DNA of 64,000 nucleotides from assembly GCF_004135585.1 (NCBI RefSeq), contig NZ_CP035501.1, forward strand, positions 5,341,501 to 5,405,500. The letters are read 5' to 3'. Positions within the stretch are counted from its first letter, which is position 1. Each line of letters begins with the position of its first letter. Below the pieces are notes generated by a model. That model was not told the DNA's origin, searched no databases, and worked only from the letters and a program-made list of their open reading frames with translations. Origin of the DNA: Sphingosinicella sp. BN140058 (GTDB lineage: Bacteria > Pseudomonadota > Alphaproteobacteria > Sphingomonadales > Sphingomonadaceae). Position numbers and translations under genes: made by a program. Shown one piece after another: positions 1-6,961 of this stretch.

Positions 1-235
1 TCCTTCCGTCGACGAACAGTTCGATGTGATCTGCGCGCAATATCGCGACATGCTCGACCATTATGGCACGGTGATCGGAGTCAACGTCGCCCGCAAGCAC
101 ATCGGCTGGTACACCAGGGGCTTCCACGGCTCGGCCGAATTCCGCAACGCGTTCAACAAGGAAGCCGACCCGAACCGGGCGCTTGCGACCCTGCGCGAAT
201 TCTATGCACCCTGGCTGAGCAGGGCCGCGGCCTGA
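1..235 (+). CDS. dusB: tRNA-dihydrouridine synthase B, C-terminal fragment
   Basis: The frame is open from the window edge (first full codon at base 2) to TGA at 233-235, so only the last ~77 residues are present. The stretch ARKHIGWYTRG followed by SAEFRNAFN is characteristic of the C-terminal helical domain of DusB/NifR3, the flavoenzyme that reduces uridines in the tRNA D-loop. In alphaproteobacteria dusB heads the ntr operon, and here ntrY follows 100 bases downstream. The GTG at 26 is an internal valine, not a start. Family assignment is fairly sure; the rest of the gene is outside the window. Confidence 0.85.
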   Translation, partial: PSVDEQFDVICAQYRDMLDHYGTVIGVNVARKHIGWYTRGFHGSAEFRNAFNKEADPNRALATLREFYAPWLSRAAA

Positions 236-335
236 TCCGCGCCTGCGACCAGTTCCTCCGACCCTGCGGTGGAGCGGTAGGTTTCAACGCAGATACTGTG
301 TTCTTTTTGCCACAACGTTGTGGTAGCCCTGCCGG

Positions 336-2585
336 GTGAACGCTGAAGTGCCGATTCCCGGGGAGACGAGGCCACGCTGGCGGCGGCGGCTTGCGGTGAC
401 CTTCGGTCGGCGCATTTTGCCGATCGTCGAGCTGCTCACCGGCGGTGTGCTGATCGCGATCGTCACGATCAGCTACTTCATCATCAGCACCCAGCAAGGC
501 GAGCAGGGGTTGCTCACCCCGCCGGTGGTCGCAACCCTGCTGGTCGCCAATCTCGTTCCCGCGATGGCGCTGATGGTGCTGATCGCCCGGCGCTTCGCGA
601 TGCGCCGTGCGGCGCGCTCTCCGATCGGCGGCAAGGGGCGCTTGCACGTCCGGCTGGTCGCGATCTTCTCGCTGATCGCGGCGGTGCCGACTTTGATGGT
701 GGTGGTGTTCGCCTCGCTGATCTTCCAGGTCGGCAACGAATTCTGGTTCTCGCCGCGCGCGCGTTCGATGATCGAGAATGCCAATGCGCTCGGCCAGCAA
801 GCCTACACCCAGGAACGGGATCGCGTCCAAAAGGAAGCGACCACGATGAGCCTCGACCTTGCCGGCTATCTCGAAGAATATCCGATCGACAGCCTCGAGT
901 TCATGGAGGGGTTCGGTAAGCAGGTGCTCTACCGCAACCTCTCCGAAGCCCTGATCGTCACGGTGACACCGGAGCGGGGGGTGCAGACCCTCGCGCTCGT
1001 CAATCCGTACGATCGCCAGCTCGAGAAACTGGTCACCCCGGATCGGATCGCGCCCCTGCGGGCCGGCGCGCCCAGCGTCGTCGTTCGCGAGAAGAACCGG
1101 ATCGGCGCGATCACGCCGCTCGCCTTCGGCAAGGACGTCTACCTCTATGCCGCGCGCGACCACGATTCCTCGATGGTCGACCAGCTCCAGCGCGCGGAGG
1201 AGGTCCTAAAATCCTATAACAGCCTGGTCGCGCGCGCCCGCGTCCTCCAGCTTCGCTTCAACGCGGCCCTGCTGCTGGTTTCGTTGCTGATCACCGGGGC
1301 CGCGGTGTGGATCGCGCTCCGGGTCGCGGACCGGCTGGTGCGCCCGGTCTCGGAACTCGTCGATGCGGCCGGGCGGGTCACGGCCGGCGATCTTTCCGCA
1401 CGCGTCCCAGCGACGACGGTGCGGGACGAGGTCGGCACGCTCGGCAATGCGTTCAACCGGATGACCCGCCGGCTGGAGGAACAGACGGGGGCGCTGGTGT
1501 CCGCCAACGAGCAGCTCGACAGCCGCCGGATGTTCATGGAAGCCGTGCTCTCCGGTGTCAGCGCCGGTGTGATCTCGGTCGACGCAGGGCGCAGCGTGCG
1601 CCTCACCAACAGCTCGGCCGAGGCCTTGCTCAAGACCGACAAGGATGCGGCGGCCGGGCGGCCGCTCGACGAGCTCGCTCCCGAGCTCAACAAGTTCCTC
1701 GACGGCGGCGAGCGCGAGGACATCATCCAGGTCGCCAGCGCCGGCGAGCCGAGGACGCTGGCGGTGAAGCGCGTCCGGGTGGAAGGCGGCCACGTTCTCA
1801 CCTTCGACGACATCACCGAACAATTGCTCGATCAGCGCCGTGCGGCCTGGTCGGACGTCGCCCGCCGCATCGCTCACGAGATCAAGAATCCGCTGACTCC
1901 GATCCAGCTCGCCGCCGAACGGCTGCAGCGCCGCTACGGCAAGGAGATCAGCTCGGACAGCGCGACATTCGAGCAGCTGACCGGAACCATCGTCCGCCAG
2001 GTCGGTGATCTGCGCCGGATGGTCGATGAATTCTCCTCGTTCGCGCGGATGCCCAAGCCGATCTTCCGGGAGGAATCCCTGGCCGAGATCGCGCGCCACG
2101 CCTTGTTCCTGCACGAGGTCGCCCATCCCGACATCGCGTTCAGCCTCGATGCGCCGGACCCCGCACCGTTGCTCGTCTGCGATCGCCGCCAGCTCGGCCA
2201 GGCTTTGACCAACGTCGTCAAGAATGCGGTGGAGGCGATCCAGCAGAAGCATGACGAAGGTCGCCTCGGCGCGGCCGAGACGATCGCGATGACGATCCGG
2301 CAGGGCGCTGGGCGAGTCTGCATCGACGTGCAGGACAGCGGCATCGGCCTGCCGCCCGATCGCGGCCGGATCACCGAGCCGTATATGACCACGCGGGTGA
2401 AGGGCACCGGCCTCGGGCTCGCGATCGTCAAGAAGATCGTGGAAGAACATTTTGGGAGCATCGCCTTCGAGGATGCCCCGGGCGGCGGCACGATCGTGCG
2501 GCTCGCCTTCGACTCGGAAACCCTCGCACGCCTGGACGGGGCGGGCGAACATGATGACCACAGAGACATGGCGGCAAACGGTTAG
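336..2585 (+). CDS. ntrY: Nitrogen/redox sensor histidine kinase NtrY
   Basis: This is a 749-residue membrane sensor kinase, the normal NtrY length. Three hydrophobic segments lie in the first ~135 residues and a fourth near 308-335. A HAMP linker follows (~335-385), then a PAS domain (~390-480), then HisKA with the H-box RRIAHEIKNPLTPIQ (phospho-acceptor His514). The ATPase domain has an N-box (NVVKNAVEA) and the G-boxes DSGIGLP and GTGLGLAI. The kinase should phosphorylate NtrX, encoded 2 bases downstream. The start is GTG at 336, chosen because no ATG lies nearby; its ribosome site is weak. NtrB and NtrC, which usually sit between dusB and ntrY, are absent here. Confidence 0.93.
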   Translation: MNAEVPIPGETRPRWRRRLAVTFGRRILPIVELLTGGVLIAIVTISYFIISTQQGEQGLLTPPVVATLLVANLVPAMALMVLIARRFAMRRAARSPIGGKGRLHVRLVAIFSLIAAVPTLMVVVFASLIFQVGNEFWFSPRARSMIENANALGQQAYTQERDRVQKEATTMSLDLAGYLEEYPIDSLEFMEGFGKQVLYRNLSEALIVTVTPERGVQTLALVNPYDRQLEKLVTPDRIAPLRAGAPSVVVREKNRIGAITPLAFGKDVYLYAARDHDSSMVDQLQRAEEVLKSYNSLVARARVLQLRFNAALLLVSLLITGAAVWIALRVADRLVRPVSELVDAAGRVTAGDLSARVPATTVRDEVGTLGNAFNRMTRRLEEQTGALVSANEQLDSRRMFMEAVLSGVSAGVISVDAGRSVRLTNSSAEALLKTDKDAAAGRPLDELAPELNKFLDGGEREDIIQVASAGEPRTLAVKRVRVEGGHVLTFDDITEQLLDQRRAAWSDVARRIAHEIKNPLTPIQLAAERLQRRYGKEISSDSATFEQLTGTIVRQVGDLRRMVDEFSSFARMPKPIFREESLAEIARHALFLHEVAHPDIAFSLDAPDPAPLLVCDRRQLGQALTNVVKNAVEAIQQKHDEGRLGAAETIAMTIRQGAGRVCIDVQDSGIGLPPDRGRITEPYMTTRVKGTGLGLAIVKKIVEEHFGSIAFEDAPGGGTIVRLAFDSETLARLDGAGEHDDHRDMAANG

Positions 2586-2587
2586 AT

Positions 2588-3976
2588 ATGGCCCTCGACA
2601 TACTCATAGTCGACGACGAACAGGATATCAGGGACCTCGTCTCCGGGGTTCTGGAGGATGAAGGCTATGCCACGCGCACGGCGGCGAACAGCACCGACGT
2701 GCTCGCCGCTCTCGCCGAGCGCCGGCCGTCGCTGGTCCTCCTCGACGTCTGGCTGCAGGGATCCAAGCTGGACGGCCTGCAATTGCTGGAGGAGATCAAG
2801 CGGCGCGATCCGACCTTGCCGGTGCTGATGATTTCCGGACACGGTAATCTCGACACCGCGGTCGCCGCGATCCGCCAGGGCGCGGTCGATTTCATCGAGA
2901 AGCCGTTCGAGGCCGGGCATCTGCTGCATCTGGTCGCACGCGCGACCGAGACCGACCGGCTGCGCCGCGAGAACGCGACGCTTCGCGCGCAGATCGGCCA
3001 GGAGACCGAGCTCACCGGATCGAGCATCGCGATCAACGCCGTCCGCGCGACTCTCAAGCGGGTGGCGGGAACCGGCAGCCGCGTCCTGATCACCGGGCCC
3101 GCCGGCGTCGGCAAGGAAGTGGCGGCGCGCCTGCTCCACGCCTGGAGCAACCGCACCCAGGGCCCCTTCATCGTCGTCAGTGCCGCGCGCATGACTCCGG
3201 AGCGGGTCGAGGAGGAATTGTTCGGAGTCGAGGAGGGTGGCGAACTCGCCCGTCCGGGCTTGCTCGAGCAGGCGCATGGCGGCACCCTGTTCCTCGACGA
3301 GATCGCCGACATGCCGCTGACGGCCCAGGCGAAGATCCTGCGCGTTCTCACCGACCAGAGCTTCACGCGCGTCGGCGGCCAGCGCGTGGTCAAGGTCGAC
3401 ATGCGGGTCGTATCGTCGACCGCCCGTACGCTCTCGGAAGAAATTGCCGGGGGGCGCTTCCGCGAGGATCTGTTCTACCGGCTCAACGTCGTGCCCGTGC
3501 ACCTGCCCGCGCTGGCCGAGCGCCGCGAGGACATCCCCGAGCTCGTCTCCCACTTCGCGGCGCGCTATGCCGCGGAGCAGAGGCTGCAGACGCCGAACTT
3601 CTCGGGCGACGCGGTCGCCGCGCTGCAGGCCTATGACTGGCCGGGCAACGTCCGCCAGCTGCGCAACGTGATCGAGCGCACGATCATCCTGGCGCCGGGC
3701 GCGCGGGTCGGATCGATCGAGATCGACATGCTGCCGCCGGAACTGCTCAACGAGCAGGCCAGTCTCAGCCCGGGCGAGGCGGTGAAGGCGATCATGGGCA
3801 CGCCGCTTCGCGAAGCCCGCGAGACGTTCGAACGGGAGTATCTCAAGGTGCAGATCCGCCGCTTCTCCGGCAACATCTCGCGCACTGCCACGTTCATCGG
3901 CATGGAGCGCTCCGCGCTGCACCGCAAGCTCAAGGCGCTCGGCATCGCCGACACGCGCGGCGACGACAGCGAGTAA
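2588..3976 (+). CDS. ntrX: Response regulator NtrX (sigma-54-activator-like family)
   Basis: The protein has 462 residues. An N-terminal receiver carries the acidic pair D9/D10 and phospho-acceptor D53 (LVLLDVWL). A central AAA+ domain has Walker A GPAGVGKE (~170) and Walker B GGTLFLDEIAD. A Fis-type helix-turn-helix closes the protein (SRTATFIGMERSALHRKL). The region that would hold the sigma-54-contacting GAFTGA loop reads ELFGVEEGGELARPGLLEQ, so that loop is missing, as I recall for other NtrX proteins. It may therefore act without classical sigma-54 activation (inference). It is almost certainly cotranscribed with ntrY. Confidence 0.93.
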   Translation: MALDILIVDDEQDIRDLVSGVLEDEGYATRTAANSTDVLAALAERRPSLVLLDVWLQGSKLDGLQLLEEIKRRDPTLPVLMISGHGNLDTAVAAIRQGAVDFIEKPFEAGHLLHLVARATETDRLRRENATLRAQIGQETELTGSSIAINAVRATLKRVAGTGSRVLITGPAGVGKEVAARLLHAWSNRTQGPFIVVSAARMTPERVEEELFGVEEGGELARPGLLEQAHGGTLFLDEIADMPLTAQAKILRVLTDQSFTRVGGQRVVKVDMRVVSSTARTLSEEIAGGRFREDLFYRLNVVPVHLPALAERREDIPELVSHFAARYAAEQRLQTPNFSGDAVAALQAYDWPGNVRQLRNVIERTIILAPGARVGSIEIDMLPPELLNEQASLSPGEAVKAIMGTPLREARETFEREYLKVQIRRFSGNISRTATFIGMERSALHRKLKALGIADTRGDDSE

Positions 3977-3990
3977 GCGGTTCAAAACGG

Positions 3991-4020
3991 GATCCGCCGA
4001 TCGGCGATTTTTGCGGTCCG
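3991..4020 (+). terminator. Weak candidate terminator after ntrX
   Basis: A perfect 12-base palindrome at 3995-4006 (cgccgatcggcg) is followed at once by A and five T. The flanks GGATCCGC and GCGGTCC can also pair around it. As a hairpin the inner stem is only 4 bp with a 4-base loop, so it could equally be an operator in the 154-base ntrX-hfq gap. Confidence 0.3.
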
Positions 4021-4130
4021 AAAGGCCGATGCCGATATTGAAACCGGGGCTTTTAGCCCCAGCTATGTTTTTGCTGCCTTCGGCAGGATCACATGCGGGA
4101 CCGACATCCCGCCAATAAGGAGAAAAGGGA

Positions 4131-4628
4131 ATGGCCGACAAGGTCAATAACCTCCAGGACATGTTCCTCAACAGCCTCCGGCGCGCCAAGACTCCGGTCA
4201 CCATGTTCCTGGTGAAGGGGGTCAAGCTTCAGGGCATCATCACCTGGTTCGACAATTTCTCGGTGCTGTTGCGCCGGGACGGGCAGGCGCAGCTCGTCTA
4301 CAAGCACGCCATCTCGACGATCATGCCGGCACAGCCGCTCAATCTCGAGGAGATCGAGCGCGCGTTCGACGAGCAGATGGAGAAGCGAAAGCCGACCCTG
4401 CTTCAGGAAGTGTTTCTCGGCGCGGTTCGCCGCTCCGGCGAACCCGTAACGATGTTCCTGGTCAATGGCGTGATGCTGCAAGGCGAGATCATCGCCTTCG
4501 ATCTGTTCTGCATGTTGCTCGAGCGCGATGGCCTCAGCCAGCTCGTCTACAAGCATGCCGTCTCCACCGTTCAGCCCGAGCGGCCGGTGAGTTTCATGGA
4601 CCACGAAGACGAGGAGTCGGCAGCCTGA
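4131..4628 (+). CDS. hfq: Tandem-domain RNA chaperone Hfq
   Basis: At 165 residues this is twice the usual ~80-residue Hfq core. Two Sm-like domains lie end to end, roughly 7-70 and 85-150. Each has an N-terminal helix ([23 protein letters not shown]), a VTMFLV-[KN]-GV-x-LQG strand pair (Sm1) and a LVYKHA[IV]ST segment (Sm2). Hfq normally forms a hexamer that pairs small RNAs with mRNAs; this form would give a six-domain ring as a trimer (inference). The ribosome site GGAGAAAAGGGA lies just before ATG 4131. The stop overlaps the putative CTG start of hflX. Double Hfq has, as I recall, been noted in Novosphingobium. Confidence 0.95.
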   Translation: MADKVNNLQDMFLNSLRRAKTPVTMFLVKGVKLQGIITWFDNFSVLLRRDGQAQLVYKHAISTIMPAQPLNLEEIERAFDEQMEKRKPTLLQEVFLGAVRRSGEPVTMFLVNGVMLQGEIIAFDLFCMLLERDGLSQLVYKHAVSTVQPERPVSFMDHEDEESAA

Positions 4629-5941
4629 GCGTCTTCAATCGCGAAACCGACGCGGAATTCGCCCGCGGCGCCCGTGCCGTCGTCGCTCTGCCGGATCTCG
4701 GCGGAAACGATAATCCGCGCGACGTCGAAGCCCGTCTCGATGAGGCGGCGGGCCTCGCCGAGGCGATCGGCATCGAAGTGGTCGAGAAGATCCACTTCAA
4801 GATTCGGGCGCCCCGTCCGGCCACCTTGTTCGGCAAGGGGCAGGTGGAACGCATTGCCGAGGTGCTCGAAGGCCATGAGGCCGAGTTGCTGATCGTCGAC
4901 GCCCCGATCACGCCCATCCAGCAGAAGAATCTGGAGACCGGCGCCAAGGCGAAGGTGATCGACCGAACCGGCCTCATCCTCGAAATCTTCGGGGAGCGTG
5001 CCGCAACCGCGGAAGGCCGGCTGCAGGTGGAACTCGCCCACCTCGACTACCAGGCGGGACGTCTGGTGCGAAGCTGGACCCATCTCGAACGCCAGCGGGG
5101 CGGTTTCGGCTTCCTCGGCGGCCCGGGAGAGACCCAGATCGAGGCCGATCGCCGGCTGATCCGCGATCGCATGGCCAAGCTTCGCAAGGAGCTGGAGCAG
5201 GTCACACGGACCCGCAACCTGCACCGGGCCCGGCGGCAGCGGGCGCCGTGGCCGGTGATCGCCCTGGTCGGCTACACCAATGCCGGCAAGTCGACCCTGT
5301 TCAACCGGGTCACCAAGGCCGACGTCATGGCCGAGAATCTGCTGTTCGCGACGCTCGATCCGACGATGCGGGAAATCCCGCTGCCCGGTTTCGACAAGGC
5401 GATCCTCAGCGACACCGTGGGGTTCATCTCGGAGCTTCCGACTCAGCTGGTGGCGGCCTTCCGCGCCACGCTCGAGGAGGTCATTTCGGCCGACCTCATC
5501 ATCCACGTCCGCGACATCTCGCACCACGATAGCGATGCGCAGCGCGATGACGTCGAGCGCGTGCTGACCGAGATTGGCGCCCGGCGTGAAGAGGGCGGCG
5601 CACCGTTGATCGAGGCCTGGAACAAGATCGACATTCTGGGACCGGACGATGTCGAGCGTGTCCGCGCAGAAGCGGCGCGCCGCGAGGACGTGATGGTCAT
5701 CTCGGCGCTGAGCGGCGAAGGCGTCGATCGCCTTCTTGCCTGCGCCGGCGAGCATCTGCGCAAGGGGGCGACGGTGCGGCAGATCCGCCTGGACGCCACC
5801 GACGGCGAAGCGATCGCCTGGCTCTACGCCAACGGCGAAGTCGTCGGGCAGCAGAGCGAGGATCTGTCTACGCTCTACGAGGTTCGGCTCTCGGATGCGG
5901 ACTGGGCGCGCTTCCAGGCGCGGCAGGGCGAGACCGCCTAA
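4625..5941 (+). CDS. hflX: Ribosome-associated GTPase HflX (putative CTG start)
   Basis: This GTPase binds the 50S subunit and rescues stalled ribosomes. Its G motifs are visible: GYTNAGKST (G1), LSDTVG (G3) and NKID (G4), preceded by the HflX N-terminal domain with [12 protein letters not shown] and by [13 protein letters not shown]. The first ATG/GTG in frame is GTG 4778, which would remove ~51 residues that clearly belong to the family N-terminus ([14 protein letters not shown]). The only candidate start upstream is CTG 4625, eight bases after GAGGAG (4611-4616) and overlapping the hfq stop as CTGA. That gives 438 residues, close to the E. coli length. It converges on mazG with overlapping stops. 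Confidence 0.9.
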   Translation: MSVFNRETDAEFARGARAVVALPDLGGNDNPRDVEARLDEAAGLAEAIGIEVVEKIHFKIRAPRPATLFGKGQVERIAEVLEGHEAELLIVDAPITPIQQKNLETGAKAKVIDRTGLILEIFGERAATAEGRLQVELAHLDYQAGRLVRSWTHLERQRGGFGFLGGPGETQIEADRRLIRDRMAKLRKELEQVTRTRNLHRARRQRAPWPVIALVGYTNAGKSTLFNRVTKADVMAENLLFATLDPTMREIPLPGFDKAILSDTVGFISELPTQLVAAFRATLEEVISADLIIHVRDISHHDSDAQRDDVERVLTEIGARREEGGAPLIEAWNKIDILGPDDVERVRAEAARREDVMVISALSGEGVDRLLACAGEHLRKGATVRQIRLDATDGEAIAWLYANGEVVGQQSEDLSTLYEVRLSDADWARFQARQGETA

Positions 5942-6738
5942 CCCGCGGCAGGAGATCCAAGCGTCCGCTTGGCCTCCTGCCAGAGCGCTTCCAGCGCATC
6001 GATGTCCATATCTTTCAGCGGCTTGTCGGCGATCTCTTCGACCTTTCGGAAGCGAGACTCGAAGCGCGCCGTGGCCCCTCGCAAGGCCGCTTCGGGATCG
6101 ATCCCGAGATGGCGGGCGTAGTTCACCACGGAGAATAGCAGGTCACCGAGCTCGGCCGTGCGCTCCGCATCGGTGGCCGCGGCCTCGATCTCGGCAATCT
6201 CCTCGTCGATCTTGGCGCGCGGACCGGACACGTCCGGCCAGTCGAAGCCGACCCGGGCGGCGCGCGCCTGGATCTTGGCGGCACGCTTCAGCGCCGGCAG
6301 CGCGAGCGCGACTCCGGCCAGAGCGCTGCGATCCTCGTGATGACCGCGCTCGGCGGCCTTGAGCGTTTCCCAGCCGGGGCTCTCGGCCGCGTCGCCGAAG
6401 ATGTGGGGGTGGCGCCGGATCATCTTCGCACTGATGGCGCGAATGACGTCGTCGATCGCGAACGCGCCGCGTTCCTCGGCGATGCGGCTGTGATAGACGA
6501 CCTGAAGCTGCAGGTCGCCGAGCTCGTCCTTGAGGTCGGCCAGGTCGCCGCGTGCGATCGCATCGGCGACCTCATAGGCTTCCTCGATCGTATAGGGCGC
6601 GATCGTTTCGAACGTCTGTTCGCGGTCCCAGGCACAGCCGGTTTCCGGATCGCGCAGGCGCCGCATGATTGCAACCAGCGCATCGAGCGCCTCCGCAGGA
6701 TCCTCGGTACCGGGCTCGGCAGGAGGGGGATTTGGCAA
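5938..6738 (-). CDS. mazG: Nucleoside triphosphate pyrophosphohydrolase MazG
   Basis: MazG hydrolyses NTPs to NMP and pyrophosphate and tempers the stringent response. Two MazG-type helical repeats are present. The first has CAWDREQTFETIAPYTIEE, EEAYEVADAI and ELGDLQLQVVYHSRIAEE. The second has KIDEEIAEIEAA and ELGDLLFSVVNYARHLG. I chose TTG at 6738 (266 residues, family length), preceded by AGGGAC. The frame stays open to ATG 6876, but the extra 46 residues (Arg/Ser/Pro-rich) look untranslated. It is divergent from the eCIS cluster and converges with hflX. Confidence 0.9.
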   Translation of the reverse strand: MPNPPPAEPGTEDPAEALDALVAIMRRLRDPETGCAWDREQTFETIAPYTIEEAYEVADAIARGDLADLKDELGDLQLQVVYHSRIAEERGAFAIDDVIRAISAKMIRRHPHIFGDAAESPGWETLKAAERGHHEDRSALAGVALALPALKRAAKIQARAARVGFDWPDVSGPRAKIDEEIAEIEAAATDAERTAELGDLLFSVVNYARHLGIDPEAALRGATARFESRFRKVEEIADKPLKDMDIDALEALWQEAKRTLGSPAAG

Positions 6739-6819
6739 TGTGTCGTCCCTGATTGTCTGCGCCGTCCTTCTACAGAGCCACGGCAGGGATGCCAGCGCGG
6801 CGTCGTCGGCCCGATCCGA

Positions 6820-6906
6820 CGATCTAGATCGAAAGGAGGAGATCAAAGGGGGCGGGCCGCGGCCCGTGCATCGCATTGTCTAGATCCCGGATAGATCGTC
6901 GCGATC
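6820..6906. promoter_or_regulatory. Palindromes between mazG and the eCIS cluster
   Basis: Three perfect inverted repeats sit in the divergent gap: CGATCTAGATCG at 6820-6831, CGGGCCGCGGCCCG at 6853-6866, and GATCG-tcg-CGATC at 6894-6906. They lie just upstream of the first eCIS gene and could be operators for it, for mazG or for both. No clear -35/-10 pair could be assigned. High GC raises the chance of accidental palindromes. Confidence 0.3.
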
Positions 6907-6961
6907 GATGGCACGGCGGTCGCGCCGGCTTACCCTTGGCCGCCTGGAGGGTGGTGCGCGG

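Noticed and set aside
153..2561. Long minus-strand open frames opposite ntrY
   Set aside because: Composition (Arg, Asp, Gly, His) is that of antisense shadow frames, with no recognisable domain.
6739..6876. Longer MazG N-terminus from ATG 6876
   Set aside because: The 46 extra residues are Arg/Ser/Pro-rich, unlike the family, and would cover the palindromes; TTG 6738 gives normal length.
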